Shown here: positions 6,510-13,586 of the stretch, one piece after another
Position numbering within the stretch: the first letter of the stretch is position 1
Layout: every line of letters begins with the position of its first letter
Assembly (NCBI GenBank): GCA_021814835.1
Contig: JAKAHO010000015.1
Span: 1 to 15,529, forward strand
Direction of reading: 5' to 3'
DNA length: 15,529 nt
Origin: a bacterium
GTDB lineage: Bacteria; Patescibacteriota; Minisyncoccia; UBA6257; GWB1-50-10
The notes under the pieces: generated by a model
What the model saw: the letters and a program-made list of their open reading frames with translations, nothing else
Told to the model about the DNA's origin: nothing
Databases searched by the model: none
Made by a program: the position numbers and the translations under genes

Positions 6510-6515
6510 GAGCAA

Positions 6516-6544
6516 ATCCTATCACACAAAGGGGTATTTGTCAA
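6516..6544 (-). promoter_or_regulatory. Consensus sigma-70-type promoter of the candidate ncRNA
   Basis: On the minus strand, a perfect TTGACA (6544-6539), a 17-bp spacer, then TAGGAT (6521-6516). The start is expected near 6509. It is one of the best promoter matches in the window, and it points away from ruvB into the gap between genes. Confidence 0.7.
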
Positions 6545-6566
6545 TACCTCCCCCCTTCTCACAAAA
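6538..6566 (+). promoter_or_regulatory. Possible ruvB promoter sharing the -35 site of the ncRNA promoter
   Basis: TTGTCA (6538-6543), 17 bp, ACAAAA (6561-6566), with the ruvB ATG 9 nt after the hexamer. The -10 match is poor. The near-palindrome TTGTCAA gives both strands a -35 hexamer at the same place. Confidence 0.25.
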
Positions 6567-6574
6567 ACCGCCGT

Positions 6575-7582
6575 ATGACTACGCGGGATGATAATAATAC
6601 ACAACTGAATGAGGAGGTCAACCTCGACCTTTCTTTGCGTCCAAATCGCTGGGAAGACTATGTGGGCCAGGAAAACGTGAAAGCGAACCTGCGCCTTATT
6701 ATTGATGCGGCAAAAGGGCGCAATGAAAGCTGCGACCACCTTCTCTTCTACGGCCCCCCCGGCCTCGGTAAGACGACACTCGCCTACCTCATCGGCAAAC
6801 AAATGGGCGCGAACGTAAAATCAACCTCCGGCCCCGCACTCGAAAAAGCGGGCGACGTTGCCGCACTCCTCACAAACCTCGAACCGAATGAGATTCTTTT
6901 CATCGACGAAGCGCATCGCGTAAATACAATGGTGGAGGAAATCCTCTACCCCGCAATGGAAAGCCGCAAACTCCACCTTATTGTCGGCAAGGGACCGTCG
7001 GCGCGCACCTTCTCGCTCGACCTTCCCCCGTTCACCATCATTGCGGCGACGACGAAAGCGAATATGCTCTCAGCCCCGTTGCGCTCGCGTTTCGGCGCAA
7101 CCTTCCGCCTCGACTACTATGAGCCGAAAGACTTATCGCGCATCATTGAGCGCAATGCGCAGTTGCTCGGCGTGAAGCTGAAGCCGGAAGCAACGAAGAA
7201 GCTTGCCGAAGCCGCGCGCTTCACTCCCCGCACCGCAAACCGTCTTTTGAAACGTGCGCGCGACTATGCGCAGGTCTATTTGAATAATATCATCACCGAC
7301 GAGGCGGTTGCGAAGACCTTAGAACTTTTGGAAATTGATTCGTTGGGACTCGACAACACGGACCGCCAGCTCTTACGCGCCATCATCGAAAAATTCAATG
7401 GGGGTCCCGCAGGATTAAAAGCCCTCAGCGCGGCACTGAACGAGGAGCCCGGCACGATTGAAGATGTATACGAACCCTTCCTGATGAAACTCGGGCTTTT
7501 AAACCGCACGCCCGCAGGGCGCACCGCAACCGCGCTCGCGTATGAGCACTTAGGTCTCAATAAGAAGGAGTCGCTTCTCTAA
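6575..7582 (+). CDS. ruvB: Holliday junction branch migration ATPase RuvB
   Basis: RuvB is the AAA+ motor that, with RuvA, drives branch migration at recombination junctions. Visible in 335 aa: SLRPNRWEDYVGQ at the N-terminus, Walker A GPPGLGKTT (60-68), Walker B ILFIDEAHR (107-115), sensor 1 IIAATTKANMLSAPLRSRFG (155-174) with the arginine finger R170, sensor 2 around R219 (TPRTANRLLKR), and a C-terminal winged helix ending TPAGRTATALAYEHLG. Length and order are normal. tsaE starts on the very next base after its stop, so they form an operon. No SD precedes the ATG. The upstream region overlaps the divergent ncRNA promoter. Confidence 0.97.
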   Translation: MTTRDDNNTQLNEEVNLDLSLRPNRWEDYVGQENVKANLRLIIDAAKGRNESCDHLLFYGPPGLGKTTLAYLIGKQMGANVKSTSGPALEKAGDVAALLTNLEPNEILFIDEAHRVNTMVEEILYPAMESRKLHLIVGKGPSARTFSLDLPPFTIIAATTKANMLSAPLRSRFGATFRLDYYEPKDLSRIIERNAQLLGVKLKPEATKKLAEAARFTPRTANRLLKRARDYAQVYLNNIITDEAVAKTLELLEIDSLGLDNTDRQLLRAIIEKFNGGPAGLKALSAALNEEPGTIEDVYEPFLMKLGLLNRTPAGRTATALAYEHLGLNKKESLL

Positions 7583-8029
7583 ATGAAAAGTAATTCGGCG
7601 GTAGAAACAAAAAAGATTGCGGCAATAATTGCGGCAACACTCGTACGTGCGAAGCCTAAAACCCACGCACGCGTTGTGACACTCCTTGGCGACCTTGGCG
7701 CAGGAAAAACCACGTTTATTCAGGGGTTTGCGCATGCCTTGGGTATAAAACACCGCATCACAAGCCCCACGTTCGTCATTATAAAGCGTTATAAGTTAAA
7801 GCGCCCTCCGTATAAGAACCTCTATCATCTCGATGCCTACCGCATCTCACACATTAAAGAGCTCGCCCCGCTCGAATTCGACGAGGTGCTCGCAAACCCC
7901 CTAAATATCATTCTTATCGAGTGGGCAAATAATCTGAAAGGGGCGCGTTTCACAAAACCCGTCAACCTCTCCCTCCGCCACGGCAAGAAGGAGCACGAGC
8001 GCATCATTACCATAAGGGGTCTCAAATAA
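7583..8029 (+). CDS. tsaE: tRNA threonylcarbamoyladenosine biosynthesis ATPase TsaE
   Basis: TsaE is the small ATPase that works with TsaB and TsaD to place t6A at position 37 of ANN-decoding tRNAs. In 148 aa it shows Walker A GDLGAGKTTF (36-45), SPTFVII (61-67), the YHLDAYRI motif (81-88) and IEWA (112-115), all in family order. The start follows the ruvB stop with no gap (TAA then ATG). AAGGAG lies 12 nt before the ATG inside ruvB, so coupling or reinitiation is likely. A long terminator overlaps its stop codon. TsaB and TsaD are not in this window. Confidence 0.93.
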   Translation: MKSNSAVETKKIAAIIAATLVRAKPKTHARVVTLLGDLGAGKTTFIQGFAHALGIKHRITSPTFVIIKRYKLKRPPYKNLYHLDAYRISHIKELAPLEFDEVLANPLNIILIEWANNLKGARFTKPVNLSLRHGKKEHERIITIRGLK

Positions 8030-8070
8030 TAAAAAACCGTCCTGATACTCAGGACGGTTTTTTATTATTT
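8024..8070. terminator. Long perfect bidirectional terminator after tsaE
   Basis: A 22-bp perfect stem (8024-8045 with 8049-8070) and a 3-nt loop TAC. The core is ACCGTCCTGA/TCAGGACGGT, flanked by A6 and T6 and then AT-rich arms. The tsaE stop TAA (8027-8029) lies in the left arm. It works equally in both directions and could also stop the minus-strand gene that ends at 8155. Confidence 0.92.
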
Positions 8071-8121
8071 CAGCGAACGAGGAGTGAACACGTGTGTGAT
8101 TCGTCCGAGTGAAGATGGAAC

Positions 8122-8156
8122 AAGAATTTCTTGGGACAAAATCCAAAGAAATTCTT
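8122..8156. repeat. 15-bp inverted repeat at the 3' end of the membrane-protein gene
   Basis: AAGAATTTCTTGGGA (8122-8136) and TCCAAAGAAATTCTT (8142-8156) match in 14 of 15 positions around a 5-nt loop CAAAA. Each arm also contains an AAGAA..TTCTT half-palindrome. It overlaps the TAA of the minus-strand gene. The tract that follows on the minus strand is TTGTTCC rather than a T-run, so it is an imperfect terminator, an mRNA 3' end stabiliser, or a protein site. The rest of the gap, 8071-8121, holds nothing I can identify. Confidence 0.55.
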
Positions 8157-8661
8157 ACTGAACCGAAATTGTTTTTACCTGATCGCCGAGAAGATAACTC
8201 ATTGTCGAGTTGTCCATCCACTGGATATTTTTAACTTCAGGAATTGCATGCGTCGCATCCCCCTTCGTGATGAGATAGCTGTTGCCCAGTCTGCCGTTCA
8301 ATACATAGAAGATGCCGTTATTCACAAATTGCTTTGTGGTCGCGTCGCGTGTCGCGAAATAAATTGCAGTTCTATCCCCCGAAGGACTGAGCGTCCCTCC
8401 TACAATTTTATAAGCCGTAAAATCAATCGCGGTTCCCGCGGGGGCGTCTCTCCGAAGAATTTCCTGTAAAAGAGCGGTATACACAGAAGAGGTATAAGTC
8501 GGCTGGCCGGACTGAGGAGCGGAAGTCGTCACCGCGGCTGACGGCGCCGTAACCGCAGGCGCTGCGTTTTGTGACGATGATTGTATATAGGAGTACACAA
8601 ATGCCATTGCGAGAAGAACTGCGATAACCACAACCGCTGCAATGAGGTACTTTTGCTTCAT
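8155..8661 (-). CDS. Hypothetical membrane-anchored extracytoplasmic protein
   Basis: With the start at 8661 the product has 168 aa: MKQK, then one membrane segment (about residues 5-26, YLIAAVVVIAVLLAMAFVY), then a low-complexity Ala/Ser/Thr/Pro/Gln linker (about 28-56), and a globular C-terminal domain of about 110 aa (YKIVGGTLSPSGDRTAIYF, then NIQWMDNSTMSYLL). The pattern suggests an anchored domain outside the membrane with beta-propeller-like strands. No family is recognised. An ATG at 8682 in frame is less likely because it adds MCYYLNI ahead of the charged start and precedes the -10 box. TATTAT ends 9 nt before the chosen ATG. It is divergent from polA. Confidence 0.7.
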   Translation of the reverse strand: MKQKYLIAAVVVIAVLLAMAFVYSYIQSSSQNAAPAVTAPSAAVTTSAPQSGQPTYTSSVYTALLQEILRRDAPAGTAIDFTAYKIVGGTLSPSGDRTAIYFATRDATTKQFVNNGIFYVLNGRLGNSYLITKGDATHAIPEVKNIQWMDNSTMSYLLGDQVKTISVQ

Positions 8662-8670
8662 AATATTCAA

Positions 8671-8676
8671 ATAATA
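8671..8676 (-). promoter_or_regulatory. -10 box (TATTAT) of the membrane-anchored protein gene
   Basis: TATTAT on the minus strand lies 9 nt before the ATG at 8661, giving a predicted leader of only 2-3 nt. The -35 is weak (TACAAT at 17-bp spacing). No SD is present. Confidence 0.4.
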
Positions 8677-8723
8677 GCACAATAAATGGCGGTATTGTAT
8701 GAGGATTTATTTCGCGAACAGTG

Positions 8724-8729
8724 TAAAAT
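8724..8729 (+). promoter_or_regulatory. Candidate -10 box (TAAAAT) of polA
   Basis: TAAAAT lies 17 nt before the polA ATG, preceded by an AT-rich tract with no clear -35. The resulting leader would be about 10 nt. AAAGAG between the box and the ATG is at best a weak SD. Confidence 0.3.
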
Positions 8730-8746
8730 AAAAGAGTAATCCACGC

Positions 8747-11194
8747 ATGAAAAACCTCCTTCTCATCGACGCACACGCGCTCATTCACCGCTCCTACCAT
8801 GCGCTCCCCCCGCTTACCACGCCGACAGGCGAGCCCATTGGCGCAATCTATGGACTCGCGCGGGCGCTCATGAAAACAATGCGCGAGCATAAGCCCGATT
8901 ATGTGGCCGCCGCATTCGATCGCCCCGAACCGACCTTCCGCAAAGAAATGTTCGAGCAGTACAAAGCACACCGCCCGCCCGCGCCCGACGAGCTTGTTTC
9001 GCAACTTATAAAATCGCGGGAGCTTTTTAAGAAACTCAACATACCCTGCTTTGAGCTCGCGGGGTACGAGGGTGATGACGTAATCGGCACACTCGCCGCG
9101 AAATTTGATGATAAGGATATTCACATCACCATCCTCACGGGAGATATGGACACACTCCAGTTGGTCAAAGGTGACCGCGTAGTGGTACGCGCACCCAAAA
9201 AAGGCGTGAGCGAAACTATTGAGTATGACGCGGACGCAGTGAGGGTGCGCTACGAGCTCGGCCCCGACCAAATGACGGACTATAAAGGGCTTGTCGGCGA
9301 CCCCTCGGACAACATTCCAGGCATCCCGGGCGTGGGACCAAAGACCGCAACCACCGCACTCCACGAGTTTGGTTCGATTGAAAAGCTCTTCGCAGAAATG
9401 CCCGAAAACCACAAACTCGCAAAAAAGTTTCTGCCGTTTAAAAAAGACGCGCTTTTCTCGAAAAAACTTGCAACGATTGAAACGAATGTGCCGATTAAGG
9501 TCACATTAGACGAACTCCGCTATGAAGCGCCGAGCGAGGCGGACCTCAACGCATACTTCTTGGGGCTCGGATTTGAAAGCATGGTAAACGGTAAGCCGAA
9601 ACCCATAAAAAAAATGGAACAAAAGGAGACGCGCGCCGAATTGCCATTGTCCCCGCTCGAAAAAACAGAAATGACAACGGTCGCGAACACGCGTGATGCG
9701 GAAACCCACGCAAAAGAACTTAGCGGATCGCTCCAAAAAACCGCGTTCGACTGGAAACCGATTTTAAAATCCCTGTCGCGGAAACACATTGAAGTTGCAA
9801 ACCCCCTCTTCGACATCCACATCGCCGCGTGGCTTGTGGATTCGGAAAATAAGGAGCCCGACCTCGTAGAGCTCGCGAAAAACCTCGCACACGTTGATAT
9901 TCTGACCGCTCCCGATAAGGAGCACGATGCATTGCAAATGCTTGCGGATATTTATGCGCAAGGACTCGAGGCTGCGGGTCTCACAAAAATATTTAAAGAT
10001 ATTGAGATGCCGCTCGTACGCGTGCTCGCCCGAATGGAAGAGCGCGGCATTGGCACAGAACGTGATGTGCTCCTCGCACTCCAGCGCACGATGCAAAAAG
10101 ACTTGAAAGCGCTTGAAGATGGCATCTACGCGGCTGCGGGTGGCTCTTTTAACATCAACTCCCCCCAGCAGATTGGCGAGGTGCTCTTCGACCGCTTAAA
10201 ACTGAACGGCAGTCCGAAGAAAAAAACCTCAACAGGCCACCGCAAAACAGGCAAGGACATTTTAGATGAAATGAAGGATGCGCACCCTGTGGTGCCCCTC
10301 ATCTTGCAGTACCGCGAAACATTTAAAGTATTTTCAAGTTTCTTGGAGCCGCTTATTGAAGCATCATCGCTTGATGGGCGCGTGCACACAACCTATCTCC
10401 AAACGGGAACCTCAACGGGCCGCCTCTCTTCGGAGCGTCCCAACCTTCAAAATATTCCGCAGGGTTCAAAGTGGGCGGAACCGCTGCGCGACGCATTCGT
10501 CGCTGCGAAAAACCGCTCTCTCCTCTCGCTCGATTATTCGCAGATTGAATTGCGCCTTTTAGCGCACATAAGCGGCGATGAGTCGCTCACAAATGCATTC
10601 CTCAACAACGAGGACATTCACACACTGACCGCATCAAAAGTGTTCGGCATTTCTCAAAGCCAAGTGGACGCAAAACACCGCCGTATTGGCAAGACGCTGA
10701 ACTTCGGCATCATCTACGGTATGGGTCCTCGGCTCTTCGCAAAAACAACAGGCGTCACGATGGCGGAAGCGCAAAAGTTTATCGCGGAATATTTCCGCGC
10801 ATTCCCTGGTGTAAAAAGGTGGCAGGAAACGGTAAAAGAATCCGTGAAGAAAAATGGATACGCAGAAAACGCATTAGGAAGAAAACGCTGGTTCCCGAAA
10901 GAATCCGCGCCCGGCGAATTTGAGCGCGCGGCAATTAATATGCCCCTCCAAGGACTTGGCGCCGACATTATTAAGATGGCAATGATTCAATGCGAGGCGG
11001 AGCTCGCAAAAACCGATAGCGCAACGCTCCTTCTCTCCATCCATGACGAACTTTTGTTCGAGGTGGATGACAATGCAATCGAAAAAGTAGCGCCCATACT
11101 GAAGCGTATTATGGAATCCGTCTATCCGCTCTCGGTACCGCTCGCAATCGGAATGAAAGCGGGCAAAAAATGGGGTACAATGAAACCAATATAA
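8747..11194 (+). CDS. polA: DNA polymerase I (5' nuclease plus polymerase, no proofreading site)
   Basis: PolA fills gaps and removes RNA primers and damaged strands. In 815 aa the 5' nuclease comes first (LLIDAHALIHRSYHA at 5-19, GYEGDDVIGTLA, TGDMDTLQL, and the helix-hairpin-helix NIPGIPGVGPKTA). A reduced exonuclease-fold region follows at about 300-400, with AFDWKPILKSL and FDIHIAAWLVD. The D-x-E of Exo I is missing and the Exo II Asn/Asp are not conserved, so proofreading should be absent. The polymerase is complete: TGRLSSERPNLQNIP, motif A with D596 in SLDYSQIELR, motif B with K649, F653 and Y657 in KTLNFGIIYG, and motif C H766-D767-E768. Its stop overlaps the next gene's ATG (TAATG). 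It heads the polA-kinase-yebC-ruvC cluster. Confidence 0.97.
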   Translation: MKNLLLIDAHALIHRSYHALPPLTTPTGEPIGAIYGLARALMKTMREHKPDYVAAAFDRPEPTFRKEMFEQYKAHRPPAPDELVSQLIKSRELFKKLNIPCFELAGYEGDDVIGTLAAKFDDKDIHITILTGDMDTLQLVKGDRVVVRAPKKGVSETIEYDADAVRVRYELGPDQMTDYKGLVGDPSDNIPGIPGVGPKTATTALHEFGSIEKLFAEMPENHKLAKKFLPFKKDALFSKKLATIETNVPIKVTLDELRYEAPSEADLNAYFLGLGFESMVNGKPKPIKKMEQKETRAELPLSPLEKTEMTTVANTRDAETHAKELSGSLQKTAFDWKPILKSLSRKHIEVANPLFDIHIAAWLVDSENKEPDLVELAKNLAHVDILTAPDKEHDALQMLADIYAQGLEAAGLTKIFKDIEMPLVRVLARMEERGIGTERDVLLALQRTMQKDLKALEDGIYAAAGGSFNINSPQQIGEVLFDRLKLNGSPKKKTSTGHRKTGKDILDEMKDAHPVVPLILQYRETFKVFSSFLEPLIEASSLDGRVHTTYLQTGTSTGRLSSERPNLQNIPQGSKWAEPLRDAFVAAKNRSLLSLDYSQIELRLLAHISGDESLTNAFLNNEDIHTLTASKVFGISQSQVDAKHRRIGKTLNFGIIYGMGPRLFAKTTGVTMAEAQKFIAEYFRAFPGVKRWQETVKESVKKNGYAENALGRKRWFPKESAPGEFERAAINMPLQGLGADIIKMAMIQCEAELAKTDSATLLLSIHDELLFEVDDNAIEKVAPILKRIMESVYPLSVPLAIGMKAGKKWGTMKPI

Positions 11195-12501
11195 TGCGCT
11201 ACTGGAAAACGCCTGAAATGATTTCGCTTATCATCGTGCTCGCGCTCATTGGGGCGCTCTTTGCGGCGAACGCGTTCTTCTCGCCCTTAGTGCTTATCAT
11301 CGTATCGGTCGCGGTCTTTTTGGGCGCCGCGGCGGTACTCATCCGCGTCTTCCTCCACCTCGCGCAACTGAGCGCGGAACGTATGCTTGCGATGAAGGAG
11401 CAGGATGCGCTCATTCAGTTTTTGGGCGATGCAGTTATTGTCTATGACCCTGATTTCAAAGTAGTCACCTTCAACAAAGCCGCGGAAAATCTTTTTCAGG
11501 TTTCGGCAACGGAGGTTATAAACACGCGCTTTGATCCAGGCATGGCAAAAAGTCCTCGCTACCGCATACTTGTACAGACGCTCTTTCCCTCGCTTGCGCC
11601 GTCATTAAATCAACTCTCTGACTCGGGCGCGTGGCCGCAAATAGTTGATATCACGCTCGAAAGTCCGCACCTTGATTTCCACACGACGTTAAATCAACTT
11701 CGCGATGAAAACGGCGAAATTACGGGATTCGTAAAAATCGTCCACGACCAGTCGCGCGAAAAGGGCCTCCTCCAGGCAAAATCCGACTTCATCGGCGTGG
11801 CCGCGCACCAGCTCCGCACACCGCTCACCGCGCTCCATTGGGCGATGGAAAATATCGTGAAGTATTCGGCAAACGACAAGAATATCAATCCGATTGCGGT
11901 TGAGGCGCTTACCGTTTCCGAGCGCGCGGTCAAAATTACGAACGATCTCCTTGATGTGTCAAAAATAGAAGAAGGAAAGTTCGGCTACACACTCCAATCC
12001 ACAAATATTCTTGAATTCGTCTCGGGCATTGTAAAAGAAATGAAAACGCTTGCCGACCAATACGGAATCGCGCTCGAAGTATTTGCCCCGCACGAAACAA
12101 TTCCGCCAATCATGATTGACCAAAACCGCGTGGGTTCGGTTATCTTCAACCTTATTGATAACGCCATCCGCTATAACATCAAACACGGCAAGGTCTCGGT
12201 CGCAATTGAGCTTGATGCGCTGAAACCCTTCGTGCGTATTTCAATAATCGACACGGGCGTCGGTATTCCTCCGGATGATTTAAAGAGGCTTTTCCAGAAA
12301 CTCTACCGCGGCTCAAATGTGGCGCAGATGGAGCCGAACGGCAGCGGTCTTGGTCTCTACATCGCAAAGAACATTGTGAGGCGCCACGGCGGCGAAATCG
12401 GCGTGAATTCAGAATTAAATAGAGGTTCGACGTTCTGGTTCACATTGCCGACCGACGAAAAACTTATTCCCAAACGCGAGGTTGCGGAAGGCGCGTTCTA
12501 G
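11194..12501 (+). CDS. Membrane sensor histidine kinase with PAS domain, orphan
   Basis: A two-component sensor of 435 aa. Two adjacent membrane helices (about 8-28 and 30-53) leave almost no external loop. A PAS-like domain follows (about 68-185, ALIQFLGDAVIVYDPDFKVVTFN). The HisKA box FIGVAAHQLRTPLTALHWAM carries phosphoacceptor H205. Then come the N box FNLIDNAIRYN (N323), G1 DTGVGIPP (353-360), and G2 GSGLGLYIAKNI (383-394). The residue after the His is Gln, not the usual Glu/Asp. The ATG at 11194 overlaps the polA stop (TAATG) and is preferred over the in-frame ATG at 11170 inside polA. No response regulator is in the window, so its partner is unknown. With so little outside the membrane, the signal is probably sensed in the membrane or by PAS. 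Confidence 0.92.
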   Translation: MRYWKTPEMISLIIVLALIGALFAANAFFSPLVLIIVSVAVFLGAAAVLIRVFLHLAQLSAERMLAMKEQDALIQFLGDAVIVYDPDFKVVTFNKAAENLFQVSATEVINTRFDPGMAKSPRYRILVQTLFPSLAPSLNQLSDSGAWPQIVDITLESPHLDFHTTLNQLRDENGEITGFVKIVHDQSREKGLLQAKSDFIGVAAHQLRTPLTALHWAMENIVKYSANDKNINPIAVEALTVSERAVKITNDLLDVSKIEEGKFGYTLQSTNILEFVSGIVKEMKTLADQYGIALEVFAPHETIPPIMIDQNRVGSVIFNLIDNAIRYNIKHGKVSVAIELDALKPFVRISIIDTGVGIPPDDLKRLFQKLYRGSNVAQMEPNGSGLGLYIAKNIVRRHGGEIGVNSELNRGSTFWFTLPTDEKLIPKREVAEGAF

Positions 12502-12516
12502 TGGTTGAATGCCCCT

Positions 12517-13053
12517 ATGGGAGGACGAAGTTTTAAACAAATTAAACAAGCGAAAGGCGCCGCAGATATAAAGCGCGGTATTATTTTTTCAAAATTACTC
12601 TCGGCAGTAAGCGCGGCAGCAAAAATGGAGCCAAACCCCGATTTCAATCCGCGTCTCCGTACCACTATCGAAAAAGCGCGCGCAGCAAACGTTCCGCTCG
12701 AAAACATCGAGCGCGCAATTTCAAAAACGACGAGCGGTGAACTTGTGTCCGAGGAGGCCCTCTTTGAAGCGTACGGACCGGGCGGAACAGCGCTCCTCAT
12801 TGAAGCGATTACTGACAGCGTGAACAGGACCGTCGCGGAAATAAAACTCCTCCTGCGCGAGCACGGCGGAAAATGGGCCGAACCGGGAAGTGTCACATGG
12901 GGCTTTGAACCGAGCATGGAGGGAGAAACGCCGGCGTGGAATGCAAAATTCCCCTTGGCGATAAGCGATGCCGACAAAAAGGACCTTGATGCACTTATTC
13001 GGATTCTACAGGAACAGCAGGACGTACAGCGCATTTATACTAATGCGCAATAA
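12517..13053 (+). CDS. yebC: YebC/TACO1-family protein, shortened
   Basis: YebC-family proteins are ribosome-associated translation factors also reported as transcriptional regulators. The N-terminus MGGRSFKQIKQAKGAADIKRG corresponds to the family's M-x-G-H-S-K-W-x-x-I-K-x-x-K. NPRLRTTIEKARAANVPLENIERAI and YGPGGTALLIEAITDSVNRTVAEIK are hallmark segments. It has 178 aa against about 240 normally. After GSVTW the sequence jumps to FPLAISDADKKDLDALIRILQEQQDVQRIYTNAQ, which is the family C-terminus, so about 60 residues of the middle domain (the one containing G-A-E-D) are missing. The ATG at 12517 is chosen. An in-frame TTG at 12505 is possible and would add four residues. It lies 15 nt after the kinase and 9 nt before ruvC. 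The yebC-ruvC neighbourhood is common in bacteria. Confidence 0.88.
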   Translation: MGGRSFKQIKQAKGAADIKRGIIFSKLLSAVSAAAKMEPNPDFNPRLRTTIEKARAANVPLENIERAISKTTSGELVSEEALFEAYGPGGTALLIEAITDSVNRTVAEIKLLLREHGGKWAEPGSVTWGFEPSMEGETPAWNAKFPLAISDADKKDLDALIRILQEQQDVQRIYTNAQ

Positions 13054-13062
13054 TTATTGCCA

Positions 13063-13530
13063 ATGAGAATACTCGGCATCGACCCCGGCACCACGCGTAT
13101 TGGCTTTGGCGTTATCGAAACGGGAAGTACATTTACCCATATTAAAAGCGGTATACTCCCCCTCCCTCCCGCGGTGGGAAGCGCGCGCTTATTGAGTATT
13201 GAAAGCGAACTTGGAAAACTTATTCGCGAGGTACAACCTGAAAAAATAGGAGTTGAAAAGCTTTTTTTCTCAAAAAACAAAAAGACGGCGCTCACGGTCG
13301 CCGAGGCTCGTGGCGTCATTATGCACACTATTTTGAAGCACGGAATCCCTATTATCGAGCTCACTCCGAATGAGGTGAAGGTGGCAGTAACGAGCAATGG
13401 AAATGCGTCCAAAGACGCAGTAGCAAAGATGGTGGCAGCGCTCCTCACTATCTCAGTTTCTCACCTTTTAGATGATGCAACAGACGCGCTTGCAATCGCG
13501 ATAGCCTCGGCAAACACGCGCCTCAACTGA
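13063..13530 (+). CDS. ruvC: Crossover junction endodeoxyribonuclease RuvC
   Basis: RuvC is the dimeric nuclease that cuts Holliday junctions symmetrically, guided by RuvAB. In 155 aa all four catalytic acids are in place: D7 in GIDPGTTRIGFG, E65 in IGVEKLFF, and D138 and D141 in DDATDALAIAIA, at or next to the Escherichia coli RuvC positions D7, E66, D138 and D141. The ATG at 13063 gives the conserved start MRILGIDPGT. A TTG at 13057 would add two residues and is not needed. It ends with TGA, evidence for the standard stop code. It is last in the polA-kinase-yebC-ruvC cluster. No clear terminator follows before the next promoter. Confidence 0.96.
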   Translation: MRILGIDPGTTRIGFGVIETGSTFTHIKSGILPLPPAVGSARLLSIESELGKLIREVQPEKIGVEKLFFSKNKKTALTVAEARGVIMHTILKHGIPIIELTPNEVKVAVTSNGNASKDAVAKMVAALLTISVSHLLDDATDALAIAIASANTRLN

Positions 13531-13546
13531 ATGTGTCGGCGCGGGG

Positions 13547-13574
13547 TTGACATACAGTGAGCGGTAAGTATACT
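13547..13574 (+). promoter_or_regulatory. Strong promoter of the acidic microprotein gene
   Basis: TTGACA (13547-13552), a 16-bp spacer, then TATACT (13569-13574). Both boxes match the sigma-70 consensus almost fully. The start is expected near 13581, giving a leader of about 97 nt. Confidence 0.75.
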
Positions 13575-13586
13575 TTTGCCATATTC

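Noticed and set aside
6291..6574. SRP RNA, tmRNA or RNase P RNA in the pilB-ruvB gap
   Set aside because: The conserved SRP apical motif, tmRNA TψC-like end or tag frame, and RNase P core sequences were not found on either strand, and the length does not suit tmRNA or RNase P.
8423..9412. Open frame of 329 aa on the minus strand
   Set aside because: It overlaps the 5' part of polA and the membrane-protein gene antisense. The product is Cys/His-rich with no domain pattern, a shadow of codon usage.
11170..11193. Upstream ATG for the histidine kinase, eight codons earlier
   Set aside because: It would sit inside the end of polA. The TAATG overlap at 11192-11196 is a standard coupling signal, and the extra residues MGYNETNI add nothing recognisable.
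13528..13530. Alternative genetic code with TGA as Gly
   Set aside because: TGA ends ruvC and the lipoprotein gene at natural family ends, and the conserved proteins read through normally without in-frame TGA.
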